DNA of 11,441 nt from CAYPCH01 sp964409165 (GTDB taxonomy: Bacteria > Bacillota > Clostridia > Acetivibrionales > Acetivibrionaceae). Within the stretch, counting starts at the first letter, position 1; the number at the start of each line of letters is the position of its first letter. Location of the stretch: positions 1 through 11,441 of the forward strand of contig CAYPCH010000118.1 in NCBI GenBank assembly GCA_964409165.1. Direction: 5' to 3'. The notes below the pieces were generated by a model. It was given only the letters and a program-made list of their open reading frames with translations. It was not told where the DNA came from and did not search any database. Positions 1 to 8,278 of this stretch are shown here, piece by piece. A program made the translations under genes and the position numbers.

Positions 1-86
1 AAAGTTCTAAAAAAATAAAGTGATTTCTTAAATTTAGGATGCGTAAATTATACCTGATGCCTTACAAATTTTCAAACTGCGCTGTT

Positions 87-1712
87 CTATTTTAAAGCTT
101 CCAATATAGCTTTCTCTACGTTCTTAAGCTTAGCACCCATTTCTTCAACCTCAAGATCAGTTCTATCCTGCTTTAAATCAAGTCTTAATATTGAAGAGAG
201 TTCACCAATTTCTTCCTTCAGTGTTTCTAGCGTTTCTATTATTGCAAGTCGTTTAAATGCGTAACCCGGCACAAACCTTCTGTCTGTTTCTATTGCTCTA
301 TGTGGATTTAAAATAAAACTGTCGCCTTTTTCAGGAATTATTGTTTCAATATTTAACCTTTTGTTTATCTCACTTGAAAATTCATTCATGGAGGGCTCTT
401 CACCATGTACAATAAATATTTTTTTAGGTTTTCTGTTAATTTTTCCAATCCAATCCAGCAAACCTGCCTTGTCTGCGTGTCCTGAAAAGCCGTCTATTAT
501 TTCAATTTTTGCATTAACAGATATTTCTTCACCAAAGATCCGAACCTTTTTTGCACCGTCCAGAAGCCTTCTACCCAAGGTACCCATTGCCTGATACCCA
601 ACAAACATAATCGTTGAATCCTTTCTCCACAGATTATGCTTCAAATGATGCTTTATCCTTCCCGCTTCACACATTCCGCTTGCGGATATTATTATAACGC
701 TGTGCTTCCTTTGGTTTAAAGCCTTTGACTCGTCGGCTGTCCTTGTGAACTGTAATCCAGGAAAATCAAGCGGATTATCTCCGTTTTCAATATATTCTCG
801 CGCTTCTTCATCATAGCAGTCCAGGTTTCTCCTGAATACTTCTGTTGCAGATATTGCCAATGGGCTGTCTACAAAAACCGGTGTTCTGAACAGCTCCTTT
901 ATTTTCTCATCATACACTTCTCTTTTCTTATTGAGTTCGTATATTATTTCCTGAGTTCTTCCCACTGCAAAGGATGGAATAATTACATTTCCTCCATTGC
1001 GTATTGTTTCATTCATTGTGTCTATAAAAGATTCAGCTTTGTCTTTATTTCCCATGTGAAGCCTGTTACCGTAAGTTGACTCAATAATAAGATAATCCGC
1101 ACTTTCTATAAGGGAAGGGTCTCTAAGAATTGGCATGTCCTTATTTCCAAGATCACCTGTAAATACAATTTTAGTTTCTTCTCCATTCTCTGTAATCCAT
1201 ATTTCTATAATAGCGGAGCCAAGCATATGTCCTGCATCATTATACCTTACTTTTATTTCATCATTTACTTTGAGCACTTCACCGTATGTCAAACTTCTAA
1301 ATAGGCTAATTGAGTCAACCGCATCCTGACATGTATAAAGCGGCTGTACAGGAGGTTTACCAGCCCTCTCCCGCTTTCTGTTTATCCATTCATTTTCAAA
1401 CTCCTGAATATGTCCGCTATCGGGAAGCATTAAAGCACAAAGCTCGGTTGTTGCCTTAGTTGTTATTACTTCACCTCTGAATCCCATTACATAAAGCCTG
1501 GGTATCCTTCCACTGTGGTCAATATGGGCATGTGTCAGGAAAACATAATGAAGTTCCGAGGGATTAAACGGAAATTCCTCCTCATTTATCAGGTTTTCCT
1601 TGGAATTACCCTGAAACATACCACAGTCAACCAAAAATTTTGTAGAATTAGTTTCTATAAAGAAACATGAACCGGTAACAGTTTTTGCAGCTCCCAAAAA
1701 AGTTATCTTCAT
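87..1712 (-). CDS. beta-CASP metallo-beta-lactamase nuclease (YSH1 / CPSF73-like RNA-processing family)
   Basis: Predicted cytoplasmic zinc-dependent RNA nuclease of 541 residues, with no signal peptide. The N-terminal metallo-beta-lactamase fold shows HAHIDH at residues 61-66, then H162 (GHMLGS), D187 (TGDLG), H412 (FSGHAD) and H436 (VHGEE), so the whole di-zinc ligand set is present. The beta-CASP insert lies at about residues 210-390 with SFAVGRTQE (247-255) and ISASGMCEAGR (342-352). Residues 475-541 form a charged, probably helical tail beyond the usual core of about 460 residues. The ATG is preceded by a good Shine-Dalgarno sequence (GAGGTG a few bases upstream). The gene stands alone, divergent from celJ. 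Bacterial members process or degrade RNA; the actual substrate cannot be read from sequence. Family assignment is firm, the exact role is inferred. Confidence 0.93.
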   Translation of the reverse strand: MKITFLGAAKTVTGSCFFIETNSTKFLVDCGMFQGNSKENLINEEEFPFNPSELHYVFLTHAHIDHSGRIPRLYVMGFRGEVITTKATTELCALMLPDSGHIQEFENEWINRKRERAGKPPVQPLYTCQDAVDSISLFRSLTYGEVLKVNDEIKVRYNDAGHMLGSAIIEIWITENGEETKIVFTGDLGNKDMPILRDPSLIESADYLIIESTYGNRLHMGNKDKAESFIDTMNETIRNGGNVIIPSFAVGRTQEIIYELNKKREVYDEKIKELFRTPVFVDSPLAISATEVFRRNLDCYDEEAREYIENGDNPLDFPGLQFTRTADESKALNQRKHSVIIISASGMCEAGRIKHHLKHNLWRKDSTIMFVGYQAMGTLGRRLLDGAKKVRIFGEEISVNAKIEIIDGFSGHADKAGLLDWIGKINRKPKKIFIVHGEEPSMNEFSSEINKRLNIETIIPEKGDSFILNPHRAIETDRRFVPGYAFKRLAIIETLETLKEEIGELSSILRLDLKQDRTDLEVEEMGAKLKNVEKAILEALK

Positions 1713-1847
1713 ATTTCACCTCTAATTAATTATTTTACTATATATTTTGCAATAAACGTTTTACATTGATTTTGGATATTGCAACATATATAAATTGCTT
1801 GCTGTATGTTTCTATTCGACAAATTATGCTATTTTCCTTTATTGGCT

Positions 1848-1958
1848 AAGGAGTAGCTGAAATATACACAAAAATATCATTCGCATTATGTGGCATAAAA
1901 CAATAATTATGAAAATCACTTTATTAGGCTCCTTGGAATGAAATGAAAGAGGCAAAAT
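1848..1958 (+). repeat. blocks A and B, related to sequence downstream of celJ
   Basis: Block A (1848-1863, AAGGAGTAGCTGAAAT) matches 7133-7147 except for one missing base. Block B (1924-1958) matches 7190-7224 at 28 of 35 positions, including a shared AAAGAGGCAAAAT end. With the hairpin at 1954-1986 this makes three related pieces on each side of celJ. The order differs: A, B, hairpin on the left, and A, hairpin, B on the right. Confidence 0.55.
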
Positions 1959-1986
1959 TGAGTACCATTGATGGGTACTCAATTTT
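1954..1986. terminator. orphan terminator-like hairpin upstream of celJ
   Basis: A perfect 13-base-pair stem (AAAATTGAGTACC, 1954-1966, with 1974-1986) has a 7-base loop and is followed by a T-rich stretch (ATTTTTAATT). It looks like an intrinsic terminator usable in both directions. No plus-strand gene ends upstream of it and no minus-strand gene ends to its right, so it terminates nothing visible. It is almost the same sequence as the hairpin just after celJ. It lies upstream of the candidate celJ promoter, so it would not act as an attenuator for that promoter. Confidence 0.65.
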
Positions 1987-2034
1987 ATTTTTAATTGTAA
2001 TGTAGAAACATTTTCGTGAGTAATTTAGACATAA

Positions 2035-2063
2035 ACCCCCTCTTATTAATGATATTACACGAA
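2035..2063 (+). promoter_or_regulatory. candidate sigma-I-type promoter of celJ
   Basis: ACCCCC at 2035-2040, preceded by an A-run, and CGAA at 2060-2063 are separated by 19 bases. From memory, sigma-I promoters have a C-rich or A-tract -35 element and a CGAA / CGWA -10 element. In C. thermocellum several sigma-I factors with anti-sigma sensors switch on cellulosomal genes when polysaccharide is present. Transcription would start near 2070, giving a leader of about 155 bases. The spacing seems slightly long, and the call rests on two short motifs plus the gene context. Confidence 0.42.
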
Positions 2064-2151
2064 TAATTATGAAGTAGTATGTGGTTCAAGTTGTCCTTAC
2101 AAGTTTTTTATTTGCCGGACACAAGATTACAATGGTTATAGTGCATAGTGA

Positions 2152-2168
2152 AATGAAGGTGCTTCATT
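2152..2168 (+). other. small hairpin in the celJ leader
   Basis: AATGAAG, a GTG loop, then CTTCATT forms a 7-base-pair stem about 60 bases upstream of the celJ start. It is not followed by a T-run, so it is not a terminator. It may only stabilise the leader RNA or may be chance. Confidence 0.25.
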
Positions 2169-2226
2169 AATGCCTTCTCTATTTATGCATGTAAATAATA
2201 AAAAAATGAATTAGGAGTGTGGAAAG

Positions 2227-5200
2227 ATGTACAAAAAGAAAGTATCAATTCTATTGGTGCTTGCGATGCTGCTGACATTATTTATCCCGCAGATTACCGC
2301 CAGCGCCGCAGAAGTACCGGAAGGCTATAGAAAGCTTCTGGATGTTCAGATTTTCAAAGACAAACCTGTTACTGGCTGGTCCGGCAGTGGCGGAGACGAG
2401 CTTGAAGCAGTCAATGCAACATTACCTGTTGACTCAACCGAAACCTATAATGGATTGCCTTCATTAAGGTTAAACTTGACGAAATCACTTTCATCCGGTT
2501 GGTTCACTTCCCTTCTCACAGTTCGTGGTTGGAACACACATGATTTAACTCAGTATGTTGAAAATGGTTATCTTGAATTCAACATAAAAGGAAAGGTTGG
2601 CGGTGAAAATTTCAGGATTGGCATGAGAGATAAGGTTAGAGAACGTATGCCTCTTGAAATCGACATTACAAAAAACATTACACAATATGTAGATATAACA
2701 ACAGAATGGCAGAATGTTAAAATACCGCTTATAGATATCATGGATCCGACAGGAATTGATACTGTGAGTATTACCTGTGTTGTAATGGGACATGAAACTT
2801 CCAGTCCGTTCACAGTATGGTTAAACGATGTGAAAATAGTATCCCCGGATAATGAGAAATCAGCTCCTGCTATAAAAGTAAACCAAGTTGGTTTCCTCCC
2901 TGACTCAGTCAAATATGCTCTTGTTACAGGGTTTCAGGAAGAGCTTGCAGCTGATGCCGGTACTGCATTTCAGGTTAAAAATGCTGTTGACGGTACTGTA
3001 GCTTTTGAAGGAGCTTTAACATTGGTTAAAGACTTTGAGGCTGTTGATTCTGGAGAAAAAATTCTAAAAGCTGACTTTTCAGACTTAAACAGCGATGGTG
3101 AATATTACATATCTGTTTCTGCGGAAGGCATAGAAAATTCGCTCAAATTTAAAATAGGAAGTGATATTTATAATCCTATGCTTGTTGACGCTGCAAGATA
3201 TTTTTATTACCAGCGTCAGGGAATTGAGCTTGAAGCCCCTTATGCTCAAGACTATCCAAGAGCTGATATAACTCCCCAGGATTCACAGGCAGTTTTCAGT
3301 TCTGGAAAAAAACCGGCTATTGATGTAACTAAGGGCTGGTACGATGCCGGTGATTTTGGCAAATATGTAAACGCTGGTGCTACTGCTGTTTCAGACTTGT
3401 TCTGGGCTTATGAAATGTTCCCTGAACAGTTTAAAGATACTCAGTTCAATATTCCCGAAAGCGGAAACGGAGTACCGGATATTCTTGATGAAGCTAGATG
3501 GGAACTTGAATGGATGCTGAAAATGCAAGATAAGGACAGCGGAGGATTTTATCCAAGAGTTCAAGCTGATAACGATGAAAAAATAACCTCAAGAATCATA
3601 AAAGATGCAAACGGATGTACAACCGATGATACTGCTTGTGCAACAGCTGTGTTGGCACATGCCTATATAATGTATAAAGATATTGATGCAGATTTTGCAG
3701 ATGAATGTCTTGAGTCTGCTAAGAAAGCATGGGCTTTTCTCGAAAACAACCCTGGCAATATAGTTTCACCATCCGGTCCGTACAATGTCAGCAATGACAA
3801 GAGTGACAGGTTATGGGCTGCTGCTTCACTTTTCAGAGCAACCGGCGGTGAAGCATATAATACTTATTTTAAAGGAAACTTTGAGAGCTTTGCCTCGAAA
3901 TTTACAGACCCCAACGGTTATGCCAGCACTTGGGGCGATATGTGGTTTACTGCATTCATGTCCTATCTTGCAGCAGACGCTAAAGACTCACAGATTGAAA
4001 GCTGGATTGATACTCAATTCGACAAATGGCTCAATAAGATTATAACAAGATATGAAAACAATCCATGGGAAAACATTGTTGTGCCCGGAAACTATTTCTG
4101 GGGTATCAACATGCAGATAATGAATGTTCCTATGGCTGCCATAGCAGGAGCAAAACTTCTTGATAAAGACGATGCTTCAATTTCTGAAATGGCATTTGCA
4201 AATTTGAACTGGCTACTTGGAACCAATCCTTTGCGTTTCAGCTTTGTTTCAGGTTATGGAGAAGATTCTTGTAAAGGTATATTCAGCAACATATATGGAT
4301 TTGATAATAAACCCGGTATTCCGAATGGTTACATGCCAGGTGGACCAAATGCATTTGAAGGTTCAGGGCTTTCAAGGTTTGCAGCCAAATGTTATACCAG
4401 AAGCAGCGGTGACTGGGTTGCCAACGAGCACACTGTATATTGGAACGCACCTTTGGTGTTCATGCTTGCATATGCAAATAACGATACTTCAGCAGGACCG
4501 GAGCCTACACCAAGTCCTACAGATGCGCCGGATATTACTCCTACAAATACGCCTAAGCCGACTCCTTCAACGTTGCCACCAAGTCCTCCACCTACTACAC
4601 CGGCATATAATACGCCGGTACCAACTACAGAGCCATCCAAACCGGCCAGCGTAGACGTAAACATAGATACAACTGCTGATTTAAAACCCATCAGCCCTTA
4701 TATTTATGGAACGAACCAGGATCTTACAGGTGCCAAGGTCAATGCAAGAAGACTCGGCGGAAACCGGTTGACAGGTTACAACTGGGAAAATAATTACTCC
4801 AACGCTGGCAGTGACTACAAACACTCAAGCGACACTTATCTTCCACAATCAGGTGGTCTCCCTGTTAACCAGTATCTTGAGCCGGGTGCAGTAGCATCGT
4901 TCTTCCATGACAAATCTGTTAAAGACAGTGTACCTTATACTATTATTACACTCCAAGCAGCAGGATATGTTTCAGCTGATGAAAAAGGAGAAGTGTCTGA
5001 AAAAGAAGTAGCACCTTCATCAAGATGGAAGGAAGTCAAATATGCAAAAGATGCTCCTTTTACTCTTACTCCAGACACAGAAGACGATTATGTTTACATG
5101 GATGAATTTGTGAACTTCCTTGTTAACAAATACGGAGATTCAGCAACACCAACAGGAATCCGCGGATATTCTGTTGATAATGAACCTGCACTATGGGCTC

Positions 5201-7122
5201 ATACACATGCAAGAATCCATCCTGAGCAAGCTGGATGCGAAGAAATCGTAAATAAAACCGTTGACCTCTCAAAAGGAGTTAAAGCTGTTGACCCTTCAGC
5301 AGAGATATTCGGTCCTGCATTATATGGTTATTATGCATATTATGCTTTCCAGGATGCACCTGACTGGAAAGATGTAAAAGGTAATTACAGTTGGTTTATA
5401 GACTACTATCTGGACAGCATGAAAAAGTCTTCTGATGAAGAAGGAAAGAGACTTTTAGACGTACTGGATCTTCACTGGTATCCGGAAGCACAGGGCGGCG
5501 GACACAGAATAACCTTTGGTGAAGATAGCTCAAATACAGATTGCAACAAGGCACGTCTCCAAGCTCCTAGAACTCTTTGGGATCCATCATATACAGAAAC
5601 AAGCTGGATTACCGAGCAGGAACAGTTCAGGGCAACGTTGCCTCTGTTACCAACAGTTCAGAAATCCATAGACAAGTATTATCCAGGAACCAAACTTGCA
5701 TTTACAGAATATGATTATGGCGGCGGAAAACATATTACTGGCGGTATAGCAACAGCCGACGTGTTGGGTATATTTGGCAAGCACGGTGTGTACCTCTCTA
5801 CATACTGGGGAGATATCGGCAACAATTATACTTCATCTGCTTTAAATCTTTACACCAATTACGATGGCAAGGGTTCAACCTTTGGTGATACAAGCGTAAA
5901 ATGTGATACCTCTGATGCAGAAGTAAGTTCTGCATATGCATCAATAGTAAACGGCGATGACGGTAAACTTCATATAATTCTTCTTAACAAGAACTATGAA
6001 GCAAGCACTACATTCAATCTTTCCATAAACAGTGACAGCCAGTACAAATCCGGAAAGGTATGGGCATTTGACAGAAGCAGTTCACGAATAACCGAAAAAG
6101 CACCTGTATTAGGTATTGAACGTAACAGCTTCTCTTACACATTGCCTGCATTGACTGCCTGCCATATAGTGCTTGACACAAGTGAACCTTCCTTTACTTA
6201 CGGTGACTTAAACGATGATAATGAAATCAACTCTGTAGACTATGCTTATATGTTACGCTATATAATGGAATCGGTTGACAATATCAATATCCAAGCGGCA
6301 GACCTGAACCTTGACGGATCTATTAATTCAATAGACTATGCGATTTTAAGAAGGCGTGTTTTAAAAATACTGCAAACACTTCCTTATGTAGTACTTGAAT
6401 CCCCTGTTGCAAGTTTTACAAGCTCACCGGAAACCGGATTGAGCGGTGAAGACATAATCTTTGATGCATCAGGTTCTACTGATAGTGACGGAAGTATTGC
6501 TAATTGCTGGTGGGATTTTGGTGATGGTACAGAAGGACTGGGAGCAACTGTAAAACATCAATATAAAGCCCCTGGCTCTTATAAAGTAAGGCTTATCGTT
6601 ACAGATAACAGCGGGCTTTCAGATACTTTTGAAAAGACCATTAAAGTAGAATTCTTTGGAGGAGATACTTCCGATTTTGGTTGGGAAGATGGTACATTGG
6701 ATGGTTTTTATTCTGGAAGTGACGAATCCGTTTTATCAACCTCGACAGATAAAGCATTTAAAGGCTCCTATTCATTGAAATGGGATATAACAGGCGCTGC
6801 TGAGGGAACTTTTGATATGAAGAAGGATTGTGATGCAATAGTACCTGCCGGTTCAAAGGTATACTTCAGGGTATGGATACCTGCTAATGCTCCTATAAGC
6901 GCAATACAGCCATATGTAATGCCTCACAATGCAGATTGGACTGAAGCTTTATGGAACGGCGCATGGGGAGATTACAATTCAGCCAAAAAAGGTGAATGGA
7001 ATGAATATTCTGTTACCTTGCCTGAAGATACAGATATGACATTGTCTCAGCAAATTGGTATTCAGTGTATTACATCCGGTGAAGGAGAGTTTACTCTTTA
7101 TGTAGACTCAATAGACTGGTAA
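2227..7122 (+). CDS. celJ: cellulosomal bifunctional glycoside hydrolase GH9-GH44, CelJ type
   Basis: Secreted 1631-residue enzyme hydrolysing beta-1,4-glucans (cellulose, and by family GH44 also xyloglucan), docked on a scaffoldin. Order: signal peptide 1-27/28 (KKK, hydrophobic core, ASA-A); CBM30 ~31-207; Ig-like ~213-303; GH9 ~311-750 with base WYDAGD (D373, D376) and acid E734 in NEHTVYW; Pro/Thr linker ~755-808; GH44 ~809-1316 with acid/base E986 (DNEP) and nucleophile E1161 (FTEYDYGGG); type I dockerin ~1324-1388 with two calcium loops starting D1327 and D1359; PKD ~1393-1475; CBM44 ~1478-1631. This matches C. thermocellum CelJ (about 1600 residues), including the internal dockerin. 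The GH9 module lacks the PHHR motif of many GH9 enzymes and has GYMPGGPN instead. AGGAG at 2213-2217 supports the ATG. It is monocistronic and ends at a strong terminator. Confidence 0.96.
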   Translation: MYKKKVSILLVLAMLLTLFIPQITASAAEVPEGYRKLLDVQIFKDKPVTGWSGSGGDELEAVNATLPVDSTETYNGLPSLRLNLTKSLSSGWFTSLLTVRGWNTHDLTQYVENGYLEFNIKGKVGGENFRIGMRDKVRERMPLEIDITKNITQYVDITTEWQNVKIPLIDIMDPTGIDTVSITCVVMGHETSSPFTVWLNDVKIVSPDNEKSAPAIKVNQVGFLPDSVKYALVTGFQEELAADAGTAFQVKNAVDGTVAFEGALTLVKDFEAVDSGEKILKADFSDLNSDGEYYISVSAEGIENSLKFKIGSDIYNPMLVDAARYFYYQRQGIELEAPYAQDYPRADITPQDSQAVFSSGKKPAIDVTKGWYDAGDFGKYVNAGATAVSDLFWAYEMFPEQFKDTQFNIPESGNGVPDILDEARWELEWMLKMQDKDSGGFYPRVQADNDEKITSRIIKDANGCTTDDTACATAVLAHAYIMYKDIDADFADECLESAKKAWAFLENNPGNIVSPSGPYNVSNDKSDRLWAAASLFRATGGEAYNTYFKGNFESFASKFTDPNGYASTWGDMWFTAFMSYLAADAKDSQIESWIDTQFDKWLNKIITRYENNPWENIVVPGNYFWGINMQIMNVPMAAIAGAKLLDKDDASISEMAFANLNWLLGTNPLRFSFVSGYGEDSCKGIFSNIYGFDNKPGIPNGYMPGGPNAFEGSGLSRFAAKCYTRSSGDWVANEHTVYWNAPLVFMLAYANNDTSAGPEPTPSPTDAPDITPTNTPKPTPSTLPPSPPPTTPAYNTPVPTTEPSKPASVDVNIDTTADLKPISPYIYGTNQDLTGAKVNARRLGGNRLTGYNWENNYSNAGSDYKHSSDTYLPQSGGLPVNQYLEPGAVASFFHDKSVKDSVPYTIITLQAAGYVSADEKGEVSEKEVAPSSRWKEVKYAKDAPFTLTPDTEDDYVYMDEFVNFLVNKYGDSATPTGIRGYSVDNEPALWAHTHARIHPEQAGCEEIVNKTVDLSKGVKAVDPSAEIFGPALYGYYAYYAFQDAPDWKDVKGNYSWFIDYYLDSMKKSSDEEGKRLLDVLDLHWYPEAQGGGHRITFGEDSSNTDCNKARLQAPRTLWDPSYTETSWITEQEQFRATLPLLPTVQKSIDKYYPGTKLAFTEYDYGGGKHITGGIATADVLGIFGKHGVYLSTYWGDIGNNYTSSALNLYTNYDGKGSTFGDTSVKCDTSDAEVSSAYASIVNGDDGKLHIILLNKNYEASTTFNLSINSDSQYKSGKVWAFDRSSSRITEKAPVLGIERNSFSYTLPALTACHIVLDTSEPSFTYGDLNDDNEINSVDYAYMLRYIMESVDNINIQAADLNLDGSINSIDYAILRRRVLKILQTLPYVVLESPVASFTSSPETGLSGEDIIFDASGSTDSDGSIANCWWDFGDGTEGLGATVKHQYKAPGSYKVRLIVTDNSGLSDTFEKTIKVEFFGGDTSDFGWEDGTLDGFYSGSDESVLSTSTDKAFKGSYSLKWDITGAAEGTFDMKKDCDAIVPAGSKVYFRVWIPANAPISAIQPYVMPHNADWTEALWNGAWGDYNSAKKGEWNEYSVTLPEDTDMTLSQQIGIQCITSGEGEFTLYVDSIDW

Positions 7123-7132
7123 TACAACGTGA

Positions 7133-7224
7133 AAGGATAGCTGAAATGGCTCTAACAAAATTGAGTACCCTTGATGGGTACTCAATTTTTTAGGCCTCAT
7201 GGAGTAAATTTAAAGAGGCAAAAT
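7133..7224 (+). repeat. blocks A' and B' after celJ, related to sequence upstream of celJ
   Basis: Block A' (7133-7147) and block B' (7190-7224) flank the celJ terminator and resemble 1848-1863 and 1924-1958. B' keeps the AAAGAGGCAAAAT end exactly. Block A' begins 10 bases after the celJ stop codon. Confidence 0.55.
7157..7190. terminator. celJ intrinsic terminator, probably bidirectional
   Basis: A perfect 14-base-pair stem (AAAATTGAGTACCC, 7157-7170, with 7176-7189) closes a TTGAT loop and runs into a six-base T-tract. It starts 35 bases after the celJ stop. The stem ends in A-runs and T-runs on both sides, so it can also stop transcripts arriving from the converging minus-strand gene that ends at 7270. 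Confidence 0.88.
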
Positions 7225-7269
7225 ACTATGAAATGAGTCAAGGAATCATCTCTTGACCTACTTGATTCA

Positions 7270-7686
7270 CTACTTATGTGAATCTTCGCCGCTACATTCA
7301 TCACAGCCGCAATCACAATCCCATTCAATAGCTATATCATTATTGCATTCTGGGCATTTGAATGATTCTGCATCGCCGTCAAGCATGTCTTCAAGCAATT
7401 CAATAGTTTCATGACAATGAGGACACTCAATTTCAGCTATAAAATCGTCATCATCGTCATCTTCGTCAAATAAAATCCTCTCGATTTCAGCCAGATCTTC
7501 ATCCATGCTGTCAACCTGTTCTTCCAATTGTTCTTGCACATCCTCAATATCGTCTACAGCCAGTGCAATATCGTCCAATACTTCAATCATTGCTCTTAAG
7601 ATTTTTCCTTCATTGGTCGTATCACTCAGCTGCATCCCTTCTGCAAGCCCTTTAAGATAAGCAACTCTTTCTTTAATAAAACTCAT
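7270..7686 (-). CDS. CD1247 N-terminal-domain-like protein with C-terminal zinc ribbon
   Basis: A 138-residue, very acidic protein of unknown function. The start MSFIKERVAYLKGLAEG is chosen because GGAGGG lies 7 bases upstream (7694-7699); a longer in-frame start would run back into efp. Residues 1-70 are helical and coiled-coil-like and resemble the CD1247 N-terminal domain widespread in clostridia (recalled from family features, not searched). An Asp-rich run (74-81) leads to a four-cysteine zinc ribbon: CPHC at 88-91 and CPEC at 111-114. A further cluster C124, C126, C128, C131 (CDCGCDEC) could bind another metal. It follows efp by 34 bases and is probably co-transcribed. A link to translation or ribosome function is only a guess from that neighbour. 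Confidence 0.8.
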   Translation of the reverse strand: MSFIKERVAYLKGLAEGMQLSDTTNEGKILRAMIEVLDDIALAVDDIEDVQEQLEEQVDSMDEDLAEIERILFDEDDDDDDFIAEIECPHCHETIELLEDMLDGDAESFKCPECNNDIAIEWDCDCGCDECSGEDSHK

Positions 7687-7720
7687 ATTAATACCCTCCA
7701 ACTTTATTATATTATACCCA

Positions 7721-8278
7721 CTAAACTCTTTCCATATACTCCCCGGTTCTTGTGTCAATTCTAATAACATCACCCTTATCTACAAATAAAGGAACCTTTA
7801 TAGTTGCACCGGTTTCAACAGTAGCAGGCTTAGTCGCACCTGTAGCAGTGTCACCTTTAAATCCAGGTTCAGTTTCGGTTATTTCAAGTTCAACAAATGT
7901 TGGTGGTTCAATACCAAAAACATTTCCTTTATGGGAGAGAAACTTACAAATCACGTTTTCTTTAACAAATTTTAAAGTATCTCCAATTTTATCAGTTCCT
8001 AAAGGCATCTGCTCGTAAGTCTCTGTATCCATAAAATGATAAAGATCTCCATCACTATACAGATACTGCATGTCCTTTCTTTCAATATGCGCTTTCGGCA
8101 TCTTGTCTGTAGGATTGAAAGTCCTTTCCACAGTAGCACCTGTTATAACATTTCTTAACTTGGTTCTGACAAAAGCAGCACCTTTACCGGGTTTAACGTG
8201 TTGAAACTCAATTACCTGAAATATCTGCCCGTCAAGTTCAAAGGTGGCTCCATTTCTAAAATCGCCAGCTGAAATCAT
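7721..8278 (-). CDS. efp: translation elongation factor P
   Basis: Cytoplasmic factor of 185 residues that binds between the ribosomal P and E sites and relieves stalling at polyproline runs. It shows the KOW-like N-terminal domain, the loop VKPGKGAAFVR with K32 at the position modified in other bacteria, and two OB-fold domains ending in VDKGDVIRIDTRTGEYMERV. Length is standard. GGAGGG at 8287-8292 sits 8 bases before the ATG. It follows the M24 peptidase gene in the same direction, the order aroQ / peptidase / efp known from Bacillus and clostridia. The 282-base gap upstream suggests it may have its own promoter. CelJ, with its Pro-rich linker (PPSPPP at 784-789), is the sort of protein that would depend on EF-P. 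Confidence 0.97.
   Translation of the reverse strand: MISAGDFRNGATFELDGQIFQVIEFQHVKPGKGAAFVRTKLRNVITGATVERTFNPTDKMPKAHIERKDMQYLYSDGDLYHFMDTETYEQMPLGTDKIGDTLKFVKENVICKFLSHKGNVFGIEPPTFVELEITETEPGFKGDTATGATKPATVETGATIKVPLFVDKGDVIRIDTRTGEYMERV

Larger units (their letters stand above)
1713..2226. other. gene-free divergent intergenic region between the nuclease gene and celJ
   Basis: This is 514 AT-rich bases without a credible reading frame. It holds the nuclease ribosome binding site, two short blocks resembling sequence after celJ, a terminator-like hairpin at 1954-1986, a possible sigma-I-type promoter at 2035-2063 and the celJ leader. No promoter for the nuclease gene could be called confidently. 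Confidence 0.7.

Noticed and set aside
1..86. Terminator or gene after the nuclease gene
   Set aside because: Only AT-rich sequence with no stable hairpin and no reading frame of note; the window edge limits what can be said.
2568..2912. Minus-strand frame of 114 codons
   Set aside because: Antisense to the CBM30 and Ig-like coding part of celJ, with no motif and no ribosome binding site.
4392..4691. Minus-strand Gly/Val-rich frame and plus-strand frame 4217-4654
   Set aside because: Both are out-of-frame readings of the celJ linker region. The repetitive composition comes from the Pro/Thr codons of the linker.
7237..7284. Two small inverted repeats (GTCAAG/CTTGAC and GATTCAC/GTGAATC) at the end of the CD1247-like gene
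   Set aside because: Stems are only 6-7 pairs, one overlaps the coding end, and neither has a T-run. The hairpin at 7157-7189 is a far better terminator.
7687..7773. Longer start for the CD1247-like gene
   Set aside because: It would overlap the end of efp and ignores the strong GGAGGG just before MSFIKERV.
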